From Lycorma delicatula (lineage: Eukaryota; Arthropoda; Insecta; Hemiptera; Fulgoridae), in NCBI RefSeq assembly GCF_047948215.1, contig NC_134456.1, positions 76,312,515 through 76,376,514 of the forward strand: 64,000 nucleotides of DNA, written 5' to 3'. Both the position numbers and the translations under genes were made by a program. Below, piece after piece: positions 47,441 to 59,075 of this stretch (the first letter of the stretch is position 1; every line of letters starts with the position of its first letter). Below the pieces are notes generated by a model, which was given only the letters and a program-made list of their open reading frames with translations, did not search any database and was not told the DNA's origin.

Positions 47441-47659
47441 CTCATACATTACAAGATTTTAATTAACAGGTTACTTTGGATTTCAAAAGATATATACTTT
47501 ACTCCCCGCATAGCCTTTTTACAGATTATGCAATTTTTTACACCCGCACCCTTAATTTACCCCCCTTCGGGGGCGGATGTTTGCAAAAGTAATGGTGGTG
47601 GAATATTGTATTGTCACCCCACCCGACCTTAGTAACTGTGCAAAATTTTATCAATCGGT

Positions 47660-47975
47660 AAAGTCAGGAAGTAAATTAAATTTTAATTAATGAAATATTT
47701 GGATCTCACAAGAGGAAGACACATCGGGTTCATATCCGACTTTATCTCCTTTTTTTAAATTTTTTTATTTAAATATATTGTTTTATTAATAATTATTAAC
47801 CTCAGATTGTAAAAAAATGTTTACCATAAACAATAATAATAAAATAAAATAAAAAACAATATTAGAAGTTATTAATGAAATAAAATTTCATGTACTTTTC
47901 ATTTTTTTTAAATGTATAATTTAATAGGCGTACAAGGTAGTCATTTGGTGTCAACATCAGATTTTTTATTAAATG
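47660..47975. repeat. Family D repeat, right-half fragment
   Basis: It starts at TAAATTTTAATTAATGAAATATTTGG, then ACACATCGGGTTCATATCC, AATAATTATTAACCTC, and ends GGCGTACAAGGTAGTCATTTG-GTGTCAACATCAGATTTTTT. It follows a different, GC-richer stretch (47520-47650) not shared with other copies. Together with 46789-47440 this gives two adjacent partial copies in the same direction. Confidence 0.8.
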
Positions 47976-48517
47976 TAATTTTACAAACAGTAACATTATT
48001 TTTTTTAATGGAATACTTTTTGAAAACATTAACTGATAAAAAAAAACATTAACTGATTAATGATGTTAACTGATTGATGTTAACTGTGACTGATGATTAA
48101 CTGATGTTTTTAAAAACATTAAATGGATAAATCTGTGACGAGTGAGTATATAAATTAAACGCGTCTAAAAAGTTGATAGCTAACTCGTGGCTTAATCGTG
48201 TTATACTTTCATTCTATCAGTTCCATTTTTCTTCCAGACACAGTTTGTTATCGGGTTCTAATTAACAACTCTTCATGATCTAGCAAACTTAGGATGATCT
48301 AGCACACCTATAAGGATTAAAAATCCCACTTTGCCGTTCATTCGTCGAAGAAGGAAAGGAAATAGCAAAGAAAACAAATCCTACTGTAAAAAGATTGAAT
48401 CAAATTTGAGTCACCATGTACCACAACTATATCATAACGCACAGAGGCTGGGCAAGTTTAACTAATAAATAAAAACCAACAATTACACAAAAAATTCTAC
48501 TTCCTTCTTTCTTTTAT
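47976..48517. other. AT-rich stretch with a small simple repeat
   Basis: 48020-48120 has several copies of AACATTAACTGAT and TGATGTTAACTGA in direct and inverted order. No gene is recognised. Confidence 0.5.
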
Positions 48518-48773
48518 GTTTAGCCTCCAGAACCACCGAAATGTATTATTTCAGAGGATGAATGAGGATGTGAGTATAATCTTGTACACTCTCCGGTCGA
48601 CTATTTCTGAGATGTGTGGTTAATGGAAACCCAACCACCAAAGAACACCGGTATCCACAATCTAGTATTCAAATCCGTAACTGCCTTTACTAGGATTTGA
48701 ACCTCAGAACTCTCGATTTCGATCGAGATCAGCTGATTTGCGATAACGAGTTCATCACTAGACCAACCTGGGG
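48518..48773 (-). mobile_element. tRNA-derived SINE type 1, copy f (nearly full length)
   Basis: Plus-strand order: GTTTAGCCTCCAGAACCACCG (tail), ATTATTTCAGAGGATGAATG, GTCGACTATTTCTGAGATG, CCCAACCACCAAAGAACACC, TACTAGGATTTGAACCTCAG (B-box-like on the minus strand), GATCAGCTGATTTGCG, and CATCACTAGACCAACCTGGGG, which reads CCCCAGGTTGGTCTAGTGATG on the minus strand (A-box-like head). Only a few bases in the middle are missing. Confidence 0.88.
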
Positions 48774-50439
48774 ATTAAATTTTACTCCGTTGCTTCGTCT
48801 TAGCCTACCCAGCGGACAAGAACTCGTGACTAATTAATTTAATTTTGTTACTTTTCAAACAAACAACGTAATTAATTACGTTACAAGTTTGTAAACTTGT
48901 CACTCGTAACCATATATATACAGGTTCAATCAAATATCACATTATTCTTTATAATGTAGGTTTCCAAAGTTTTTCTGAGAGTAAAACTGAATTCTATACA
49001 GCTGGAACTTCAAGATTATTACATGACTCGCTTATACACCACACATTAAAAAGTCTTAGATTTAGTTTCCTAGTATACTGTTATTCGGGTAGAATATTAA
49101 AAATCTCATTTAACCTTAAATATGAATGTATTTTCACGGGAAATACATAAATATAAAAAAAAACTCTTGGAATATTAGATTAATTAATTATAACTGGTTT
49201 AGTTAATGAATAATTTGCTCTCTTCAGCGATATCAGCGATCCTATTAAAACCAATAAAATAAATATTCGTTTATTTAAAAAAAAAGGGATGTAATAAATT
49301 CAGTATAAAGTCTAATACGCTTCTGCAAGAATGATACAAACTGAAAAAAAATTAAGCGTAACAACAAATGATTAACGTATATTAAGTGGCAATTCTTATA
49401 ACACTAATACTGACTTTAAACATGTTTTTTGTGAAACATTATTAATTTATTGGAAAAAAAATCTACAGTAAAGTTAAAATAAAAGAACACTTATTTACAC
49501 TTCTATGATTAACCGGTACAATTACTTTCTGGAGAAGTGCCAAAATCTTGAAAACCAACCAATTGTTCTCAAACTATAATTGGTTTACTCCACTAGCAAA
49601 GAATCTGTAATGTTTTCAACACGTATCGATGATGCAGTGAACACTAATTATTGTTTCTTCGTTGTCAAGTTACTCCGAGCCTAGATGGATGTAGTAATTC
49701 ATTAGCAAAACCAGACGTGCATACTAAATGTAACAACACTATCGGATGAGTTGTAAGCAGACTAAACGAACATCAATTACAGATGCTCTGTGATGCACAG
49801 GGCTCGGTCTCAAATGCAGTTTAATACATACACCGTTCTAATTAAATTGAAAATCCTGTTAAAGATTTATTTTTTTTGTTGGAATTAAACAAACGGCACT
49901 TCGTAATGGACTACCTTCAGACACGACCAGATCTCAGTAGCGAAATCTGAAAGGAAGTTTTCTTGTGGCTTGTCGTACAGAAAAGATTCTCTGATGTGAA
50001 AACCTCTGAAATACAAATTTCTATATAAATTATATACAATTTCTCAGATCAAAAAACATATAAAACCACCAAATTTGATCTCGAGATCAAAAATTTAATT
50101 TTGTTTCAAGAATACGACATATTCACAGAAACCTTTTTACTAATATTAATTTTCCAAATCAGCTCTCGAAGTATTTGTCGTGCGCTTTGTTATTTGGATA
50201 TAATGGATTCGTTATTCAAAAGTTCATTAAAATTCTAATAATTACTATTAGCAAATCGTGAAAGAAATTATTTATTGTATAAACACTAAAATGAAGTTAC
50301 ATTTTTAATTTGGTTTTTTTTGGCATATATCACAGCTGTCCATTTGTACACCTTTGCCGTCAGAGCAATAGTTAATAATCTATTTTAGATAATCTATTTT
50401 ATAATAATAATAATAATCTATTTTATAATCTAGTTAATA
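48774..50439. other. AT-rich non-coding stretch
   Basis: No gene or shared repeat is recognised. AACGTAATTAATTACGTT near 48868 is an 18-base perfect palindrome. Confidence 0.5.
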
Positions 50440-51000
50440 ATCTATCTATACCTGGTAAAAATGTTATTATCGTTCAGTGTTGCAGCCCAGCTGCAATACA
50501 TACTATAAGTTTCGTCAGGGTAGAAGTGTGCGGGAACACAAAAAGGATCCTTCCAGCAAAAAAAAAAAACGAAAACAAAAAAACGCAATAGGCTAAATTC
50601 TTGGATCGATATACCATCACCGTCTTAACAACTCATCCCGTTGTTTCCAATTTTTTGGAAAATGTTCAACAAGGTATCTTCATACTTGGTTGAGATAATA
50701 TAGCGCAAAGCCATCTTATAGACACCCACGCCTTTGTTAAGCTGCGGTAAACTAGCAGTTTTGTACTTTATGTAAAACTACATAATCCCAGGGATCGTGA
50801 CAAAAAAAAATCGTTCACTTTTGGCGAGTCTCACAAATGTTCAGTAATCGAATTTGGTTTTTTGTCCCCTCCATATTCTCATACTACGGCGATTCAAATT
50901 CCTGTACATTAAAAGTTACACCGTTGTTAAAGATGAATAATCCCGTAAAATCGTTCATCTCAAATTTCTCCAGCAATTTCTTGTAGAAATACACCGACTC
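50440..51000 (-). pseudogene. Second Tc1/mariner transposase relic
   Basis: On the minus strand around 50885-50805, one frame reads EYGGDKKPNSITEHL, a stop, then DSPKVN. This is the conserved block just ahead of the first strand of the catalytic core in a common group of insect mariner-like transposases. After a disturbed stretch, 50735-50640 gives a worn C-terminal helix like LxxI...EDTLLNIF. The catalytic WFQQDG-type block is deleted or unreadable. The call rests on one good motif block and its order with the C-terminal remnant. Confidence 0.5.
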
Positions 51001-51519
51001 TCCTAACTCGCTTAGTAATCCTACTCTACTAAACGGCATTTGTATGTGTGTCTGTGTGCGCGTCCTCCTTAGGTTAGCACCGGAATCTAACGATCACTAG
51101 CGGAAATTCCCGATTCGTTAGTATTTATCTTATTGTGGTATACTTGTTAGGTGTATACGTTATATTATTATATATCTTATAATATATATATTAATAATAT
51201 AATTTTTTATTTATGTGATTGTTTTTCTTCATAAAATCGATTATTTATGTTAGGACTCAGGTTTCTTTTCCTACTTTTTTATTTATAAAAATAAAATTTT
51301 TCAATTTTTTTTACTCTTTATAAATTTTCACTTTTTTTGTTACTCTTATTAAATCAATTTGTCTAATGCTCTATTCTCAGTCACTGTTGTAATAATTATA
51401 AAATAATTAATAAATTTTACTACCGTAATTCATTCATTCAATATCGTAGCAAATCTCTAAACACAACTAATTTCGATACAAATAAATCGTTACTGAAAAT
51501 ACTATCGATTATCCATTTC
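51001..51519. other. AT-rich non-coding stretch
   Basis: Nothing is recognised. Confidence 0.5.
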
Positions 51520-51530
51520 GAATCGTATAT

Positions 51531-52191
51531 ATACATTTTTTTTGCTCAATAACAATTATAATTACAATCGGCTCTCCTGCGGAACCATAAGTAAGTTTCC
51601 TGACAAAAGCACGTCATAAGAAGCTCTTTAAAGGAACCCCCAAAATAAATAATACACAATAAATAGTTGCAAGCAAACTTAAAGCTCAGTCATAAATCAC
51701 AAACCATTAATTTCAGCACCATATAGCCCACAATACAAACATTAATAACAAATAAAAAAGAAAAAGAAAGAGAAGTAACAAGAAATTAGATACGACACCA
51801 CTAAACTTGACGGTGTTATATTCCAAACTGTTACGCAGATCCTAATTCGAGTACATGGGCCCGTTTCAACCATCGGACGTCTCTACTGTTATCGAGTAGA
51901 ATAATTGCAATGTGGTTTACATGATTCTCAAGCCTCTGCAAGTATTTGACATTGCGCTGTTGTGCAATCTCACGAACCGATAGGAGCTCCACATAATCGT
52001 GAATCTCGTCATTACGCGTGAACCACGGAGCTTCGGCAATCACCCTCGCTACTTTGTTCTGAAATCGCTGTATAATTTCCACATTATTAGTACTAGCCGT
52101 TCCCCACAATTCTACACCGTACGTCCAGATTGGGAGCAAGATAGCCTTATAAATTAAGACCTTGTTGGATAACCTATATATGATTTTGTTA
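51531..52191 (-). pseudogene. 5'-truncated Jockey-type LINE
   Basis: The minus strand from about 52176 to 51831 encodes the end of a Jockey-type ORF2: LSNKVLIYKAILLPIWTYG, ELWGTASTNNVEIIQRFQNK, APWFTRNDEIHDYVEL, NHIAIILLDNS, WLKRAHVLELG, then a stop. This follows the reverse-transcriptase domain in the family. About 290 bases of 3' untranslated sequence end in a short A run (T run about 51536-51543). The word GAATCGTATAT occurs at 51520-51530 and 52192-52202, bracketing the insert like a target duplication, although a few extra bases separate the left copy from the A run. The 102-codon frame is open with no internal stop, so the insertion may be fairly young. Confidence 0.87.
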
Positions 52192-52202
52192 GAATCGTAT
52201 AT

Positions 52203-54083
52203 GATTTTTTTCCCTTGTAATTACAATTAAACATACATACATATAGGCAAAACACGTGGGTCAAATCAAATGATAAACAATGAAGGTCAAAAATAGAAGA
52301 AACAATAACGGTTAAAATTTAAAGAATTTTGAGTCCTATATATCCTCCTTAGAGATTTATTGATTTTATTAAACTTAGATTTTATTTAACTTATATTCGT
52401 TAAAATCACTCGTTAAGCGGGTTAAAACATCTTGTATTCGCTAAGTTCCTTATATCCAATTATGACACCGTATATGCAATTGTTACGACAGAAGGTTGAA
52501 ATCAGCATAAATATTAATTTCAACATTTTATACAAGTTTTTTTATTTTAAGTTAATGTTTTAAAGAGGATTGGTTTCTCATTTTTCCAATATTTTACAAA
52601 TCATCTGAAAGAGAAACAAAAATTCAGACATGAACATAATTTTAATATCTGAAAACGAATTTTGTCCTCCTCTTTAAATCCCATTATACAATGAAACAAA
52701 TCAAGCGTGGATTCCTCAGTTTCCACGACTATTTCTAGTATGTCGAAAAGAAACTAAAGGATCCGATACAGACGGAATTTTATGAATACATATTTCAAAA
52801 TGTCCTTTTAAACCAACCTTAAAAAGAGAGAAAATAGAGATTTTATTTATTTTTTTTTGTTTTTTCCTTGATGATTTCGCCACATAAGCGAGTTGCTTGT
52901 GCATAAAGCATCAATTTATATACTGAAAATACTTAACAAAAACATTAAACGTAGTAAAACATTTTTATCTAAGGTATTCATACGTTTCATTCATAAATCC
53001 AGTTTCAAACTGGATTACATATTGATTGCCGATATAAAATATTTTCTTGCGCTTTAAACGGTAAAAACATAAAAAAAAGTAAATTTAAAATATTATATCA
53101 GCACGTGTGAAGATCAGATACTTCAACTAGTAAGTAAATAAGATAGGGAACGACCTAACTTCAGTATAATCTTGGACTGATTTTATGTAAACACACATAA
53201 ATAAAAATTATATTATAAGAATCTCTTTTAACTGATAAAAATCTAACTTATCTTTATCTAATTTAAGTTTGAGGTTAAGAAAAAATAAAAATATTTCAAG
53301 AATAAAGAAAACAGTAGGAAAATTCTTTCCCCAAATTTTATGCAAACGAATATTACATGGGCAGGTACAGTAACAATTAAATCTTTTTAATTTAAAAAAT
53401 ATCTAAAATCGTTAAGGAAATAGGCCAAAATTAATACTATTAGTGAGATGTACAACAGCAAACTTAACGAAAAATTAAGGAAAGAACGTAAACATCTTTG
53501 GAATCATCAAGCTCTCGTGATATAACTTTTATAAATACAATATACCACAAAAACTTTTATAATACAATTTATACCTCTATAAAACGTGTTTAATCGTTTA
53601 TCATTCCTTCAAGAGAATTTCACCGATAATCCGAAATTTAAAAAAAATATATAACACATTATACAATAACTCGTAATAAAACTGTAGCGAATAATTCCAA
53701 ACGAGGCAAAATAAAGCTCATAATTACCTAATAAAATAAAATACCTCAACTCGGGTACTCGATCAAGCACGGACATTTATCATCCATCATAGTAACTATT
53801 ATCGGATCTATCATCATAGTAACTATTGTCGGCTTGTTTCTATTTATCAATAAATAAATGAATAGCTCATAATAATAATCAGTGAATTAAATTTGATTAT
53901 CTTTCTGTACATTTTTATAAAGATCACAGACATAGTTTTAAAAAAAAATGCATACATTATATCTACCTAAACCATTATTTTGGACAGTATTACCAGATTT
54001 AACGAAACTTTAATATTATTACGAATTATATATTATATTATATTCTTTTTTTTAGGTAGATATCATAAGAAAGCTACCTATTG
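52203..54083. other. AT-rich non-coding stretch
   Basis: No gene or shared repeat is recognised. Open frame 52716-52904 on the minus strand lacks motifs. TAGTAACTATTATCGGATCTA and a near copy occur side by side at 53790-53831. Confidence 0.5.
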
Positions 54084-54172
54084 AAATGGGTACCATGATT
54101 CGACTTCCAGAAAATTTCGACATATTTTCCCGTTTCACATCCGCCAGACCCCAAAACCACGGTCAGCTAAAC

Positions 54173-54220
<48 letters not shown>

Positions 54221-54590
54221 TTTCTTGTGGACACGATAACTGCCGTAATTTTGTGTCAATCACTTTCAAATTGTTTTCTAAAAATAACAACCAAAAATCT
54301 CGGTCGAGTTCGTCAACCGCCAAAATCGGACCATCGGCGTGTAAATGAGGGGCTTTTTCGAAAAAACAAAATATCGCTATAACATTTTTATTAAGTAAAA
54401 TATCGAATTCGTTTAAAGTTCCTACGATTCTTTCGATAAGGGGCTAACATAATTGTAAGTAAAGTTTTTTGATATCACCAACCATTGGTCCAGGGGGTGG
54501 AAAAAATGGGGTTTCGAAGACAAAAAAAAACCATACCTACCTTAATAGATACAGTATTGAATCGGTTTAAAGTGGTAGGTTAGCCCTCTA
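54084..54590 (+). repeat. Dispersed repeat with internal (TA)n, partner of 13 kb
   Basis: It begins ATGGGTACCATGATTCGACTTCC, has AACGTTTA followed by (TA)n at about 54173-54217, then CTTGTGGACACGATAACTGCC, TCGGTCGAGTTCGTCAA, AATATCGAATTCGTTTAAAG and GGTGGAAAAAATGGGGTTT, and ends near CAGTATTGAATCGGTTTAAAG. It is in opposite orientation to 12966-13445. Divergence is spread along the length with small gaps, so both are old. Open frames here come from the (TA)n tract. Confidence 0.82.
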
Positions 54591-55142
54591 AACATTATAT
54601 AAAACTTTTGTTGAAACAAGTTTTGATATGACCAACCCTTACGACAAGGGATGACCAAAATATTGCTGGAATTGTAAGATGGAGCTTGACGTATGTTAAA
54701 CTTATTTTCACATGCAATCATTGTCGTATTGAGTAAGTTTGAAGTTTTTCAAAGAAAAATCATAATATTAAATACTTATGAATTAGAATTTCTTTGTATT
54801 AAACACAAGTGTCAACGTATACAGCCAACAATTTTGTATTAATTAATTTATCTTAAAAAATCCTACTATCTTTCAAGCTCCCACCATATAACAAGTACAA
54901 AGTATTTATAAACATGAATTTTTGTGAAGAAAATAACAAGAAAAACTTTACCGAATGTTAATGTTTTATCATTTAAAATTTATGCAATTACTACTATTTT
55001 TTTTGTTTGTTATAAAACACAATTTATTTTTATTTATTATTTATTTTGACTAATGAATTAATCCATCACAGAAGCTTTCAAAGAAGCTTCAATGCGGGAA
55101 TGTGAAAATAAAAATTTATAGAGTATAAAAAATTACATTACT
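54591..55142. other. AT-rich non-coding stretch
   Basis: Nothing is recognised. Confidence 0.5.
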
Positions 55143-55212
55143 GACCAGAATTCGAACCCGAGACCCAGGATGAAAGACCGAGACGCAACCACTCCGCCAC
55201 GGAGTTCGGCCG
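55143..55212 (-). mobile_element. tRNA-derived SINE type 2 head, copy d
   Basis: On the minus strand: CGGCCGAACTCCGTGGCGGAGTGG (A-box-like within), GCGTCTCGGTCTTTCATCC, then the B-box-like word GGGTTCGAATTC and GGTCAG. The T-arm stem has a mismatch. No shared tail follows on the left. Confidence 0.7.
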
Positions 55213-55780
55213 ATTATATTTATTTTTTTCCAGTAATACACTGCAGAGAATACTGAAAATAGCAGTATACGATTGAAAGAGCATTACAGAATTAAATTTT
55301 CAAATAAATTTCGGATAAAGATTGCAAATGATACGGTAGAAAGATATAAAAAAAATAGAAAGATATATGGCAAAAAAAAATTGTTCAAAAAATGTTTTTA
55401 TGAGTATTTTAACCTATGAAAGTAATAATTAATGATGACCGAATCAAAATATATTATTCAATCGATAAATAGAAGTTACAGTTAGATTATTTATTCAATT
55501 AAACCTATATAGAATTTATTGTTTTTAAAAATTATATACCAAAATAAATTCTCAATTATTTAACATGTTTGTAATACGGAATAAAAAGAAAACTAGGAAT
55601 AATAATACAAATAACACAAACACAAAACATAAATTAAATCTGCGTGAATAAATTCAGATTTATTATAAATATAATCGTGTAATTTGATGGACTCTGATTT
55701 CAACACAGTAATTAATTTATCCAATCCAATTTAATCAATATTTTTTCTTCAAATACTTTTCCAGCTACTGCCGGGTCTGG
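55213..55780. other. AT-rich non-coding stretch
   Basis: Nothing is recognised. Confidence 0.5.
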
Positions 55781-55803
55781 TGTGTGTGTGTGTGTGTGTG
55801 TGT
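55781..55803. repeat. (TG)n microsatellite
   Basis: A (TG)n tract lies immediately to the left of repeat-unit copy B and may mark its insertion boundary. Confidence 0.9.
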
Positions 55804-56482
55804 TTAAACATATCGCGCACGCGATATATTTACATTATATTCTAAATAAAACGTATATTAATAATGGCAGAAGAACCATAGCTAATCGGATGGGTGATAT
55901 CCTGGTTAATAAAAGTCACTTCTGCCACTTTTATTGTGTAATAAGAGTTTTCAGTATTTATAAATAGGCAGACCTTTGATTAGTTCCGTTAAACGTGATT
56001 AATATAACTTCTTAAATGAAATTTAATAACAGTAACCAGAATTTTCAGTATATTTCCTTTATTGCACGCTACTAAATTTTTTTCAATTAAAACCTTAAAA
56101 ATATTATTTTATTACGAACTGATTTATTTTATATTTACACATAACTAATTTATATAACAATTTTGTTCGATTATAAAGTTGGTTAAAGACCCGTTATGTT
56201 AACATAGGCTATAATTAATTTTTTTTATTCATTAAATTATTAATTCGTAATACTTTGTTCAACATTTATTAAAAGGATTCCCTTAATCCTTCCATGTAGA
56301 TGCAAGAACAGTTTCTTTTCGTTATATATCCTACTGTTTTATAACGTTATGTTTTATTATCCGATTGAATAAAATATAAACGTTTTTTAATAAAATTTTA
56401 AAAAATGATCAAATAATACGATCAATAAAAATAAAGTTTTATTTAAATGAAATTAAACATATAAATAAGTAACAATTTTTAT

Positions 56483-57130
56483 TTCCTTGTACGAAGCAAA
56501 GGAGAAATTTTGGTTTTCAGATACCAACAGAAATATACATTTTGAACATCCCTGAATCTATTTTGACTACATTCGGCGTGACGTCTGTACGTATGTATGT
56601 ATCTCGCATAATTGAAAAACGATTAGCCGTAGGTGCTGTGCACCTTCCCTTTTCATTACAATCAACTTGACCAAAAATACCCAAAAAAAGCCCAAAATTA
56701 AAAAAAAGGAATTTTGGACTTTTTCTTAACTGCTGTAATAAGCTCTCATTGAGAGCTTTTCAACGATACATCACAAGTGGTAGTTACTTTTTCATTGGTT
56801 CCAGAGTTACAGGATAATAAAATTTGAATTAATTAAATATTTGAATCTTACAAGGGTAAATTAAAGAAGGCACATCGGTTCAAATCCAACTTCATCTCCT
56901 TTTCTTATCTTTTTTCTTTTATTCAAATTTATTGATTTATTAATAATTATTAACCTCCGACTGTAAAAAATCTTTTACAATAAATAATAATTTAATAATA
57001 ACAATAAAAAAAAATATATGAAAAAAGTTATAAATTAAATAAAATTTTATGTTACTTTTCATTCAGAAAGAATATGTACATGTAATTTAGAAAACGTACA
57101 AGAAAACGTACATGTGGTGTCCACATTAGA
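56483..57130. repeat. Family D repeat inside copy B of the 3.3-kb unit
   Basis: Left edge ATTTCCTTGTACGAAGCAAAGG, body ATTTTGACTACATTCGGCGTGACG and CATTGAGAGCTTTTCAACGATA, B-box-like CATCGGTTCAAATCC near 56873, right edge ACGTACAAGAAAACGTACATGTGGTGTCC. The same insertion in copy A shows it predates the unit's duplication. Confidence 0.85.
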
Positions 57131-57908
57131 TTTTTTTAATATAATTTAAACAACAGATTGGTTTTTTAATTTCACTGAAAGAAAGGTGGGTTTCAAACAA
57201 AACTTTTTTAGTTTATAAGAATTTCTATTAAATGAAAACACCTCACAATTTAAAAATATTATTTTTAAATTTTTGTGCCCTTTAATTCGGTCGCTTTTGA
57301 GATCGCTGGTCTGGGAACCTATGTAAACGCTGGCTAAATGGAAGTTTGAAATCGGAGCCTGTTGTGACCTTATAACCTGTTGTAATTTGCCTTACAACGT
57401 ATGTGTTTGAAAAACACGTTGAGGGTGAAATATTCGAGAGCAGCAGTTGCAGTTACAGTAACTACTGTAGCGTTGCTTCGTTTCAATATAAGTGACCACT
57501 TATACGTCTCAAATAGGCACTTCTTCTCTCTAAAATTAATATTACTTATTAATAATGAAGTGTAAATATGATAAAACGTTTTTGTGTTTGAATGTGTCGA
57601 AGAAAGTAGTGCCATAACACATTAGAATGATGAAAAACCAATGATTTGTTGTGAAATATTAAGTGCACGCTTTTTTGAAATTGAAATATTTAAAATTTAG
57701 AAACCAAGTTTAACCCTAAACGAGGCCGCTAAATTTAACGATAAAATAAAAAAAGAAAACGATAACAAAATTCTAACAATAAAAACAAAAATTAATAAAC
57801 ATCAACAAATTGGTAAAAATCAGATTGATGGACGGGAAGATCGAAACAGCGAGCTGCTGCAGTAAACAGCTGCAGGAAACACTATCCGTGAATTTAATTT
57901 ACGATTGA

Positions 57909-58011
57909 AATTGATATGGATATATCTAGGCATATCTATATTAAATATCTGAGCAATTAATGTGTACGCGATTATTTAATATAGACACGCCCAGATATAT
58001 CCATATCAATT
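57909..58011. repeat. Imperfect 38-bp inverted repeat
   Basis: Arms 57909-57946 and 57974-58011 are reverse complements with four mismatches and a 27-base spacer. The left arm starts AATTGATATGGATATATCT; the right ends ATATATCCATATCAATT. Copy A has only AATTGATATGGATATTAGG at this place, so the structure was gained in copy B or lost from A. Confidence 0.85.
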
Positions 58012-59075
58012 ACGGATTTTGTGACATCAACAGAAACAGTTGTATAATTGGATAAACCAAATAATAATATCAACCACTTTAGAACTGTTATAACATCTAG
58101 TTATGCACTTTCCATTTTTATTACAATTAACTTGACCAAAATACCCAAAATAAAAAAAAATGGATTTTGGACTTTTTGAGAATAGTTAAACACTGACAAT
58201 AAATTTGTGAAAGTTTTCTGAAAAATTAGAAAGTATATATATATATATATATGAATTTGTTTATAACTACTACTATACTAAATTTTGTTTAGAAAAGAAG
58301 AATGTACCACCAAATTATTGTACTACTCACTTTTTAATGTTTTATTCGTTTTTTTTTCATGTTTGAAACTTTGAAAAAATTTCGGTTTTAATTATGTTAT
58401 GGCTGTTTTAAGCTGTGTGAAGGAACGTAAAATTTATATAACATATAATATTACAGATTGTGGATTTGTGAAAAAATGTTTCAAGTTTGTTTTGTTGGTG
58501 AATTGTCCTTGTATTTCGTGTAATGGATGCGGTTATACTACAGATATTGCGTTGTCTACCAGTCATATGTTGTTTGGAGTTAATTTATTTTCTCGCAGAC
58601 GTAATATATATATTCTTATTTTAATCCTAAAGATTAAAATAAAAATTAACAAATTTTAGCAAAACTTTAATTGCTTTAGAAAATTAAAATTGTTATTACA
58701 GTCTTGTAGTTTTGTGATTTCAGATTGTAGTGTCGCCTATGATAAAATTTATTTATTTACCTTTTTTTTGACTCTGCTCTCCTGGGCCAGTCCGACTGGT
58801 TGGTATTACGCTACCCAGGGGAGTGCCTGTTATACTCTAATGGGCCGGCTGTATGTCCGGCAAGGCAGGTCGGCCCACCGGTCAGGTCTTTTGAGTCTCA
58901 TTTGCCCTTCTGTATCGCTACGCCATACCTTGGAAAGTCGTGACGCATCGATGGGTCTTTTACACTTGTATAGACCTATTCTCCCTCGGAGTCCCCAGTG
59001 GATCCTTGGAACTGACACACCTAAGCATGCCAGCCCTCACCACTGGGGCTATCCACCCTACCCTAATCTATTCAC

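Larger units (their letters stand above)
55804..58761. repeat. 3.3-kb repeat unit, copy B, left part
   Basis: Same unit as 30763-34085, same orientation. It opens with the perfect palindrome ATATCGCG-CA-CGCGATAT (worn in copy A) and continues through CCATAGCTAATCGGATGGGT, GTTAACATAGGCTATAATTA, a family D element (56483-57130), GAAAAACACGTTGAGGG and AAGCTGTGTGAAGGAACGTA to GATAAAATTTATTTATTTACC. There a LINE (58762-63582) interrupts it; the remainder is at 63597-63760. A 103-base palindromic segment (57909-58011) is present here and not in copy A. Confidence 0.85.

Noticed and set aside
54086..54382. 98-codon open frame
   Set aside because: It runs through a (TA)n tract within a dispersed repeat, with an unrelated counterpart in the copy at 13 kb.
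58399..58659. Cys-containing 86-codon frame as a gene conserved in both 3.3-kb unit copies
   Set aside because: The copy A version (33239 onward) has frameshifts, and in a 31-codon aligned stretch most differences fall at codon positions 1 and 2. There is no sign of protein-level selection.
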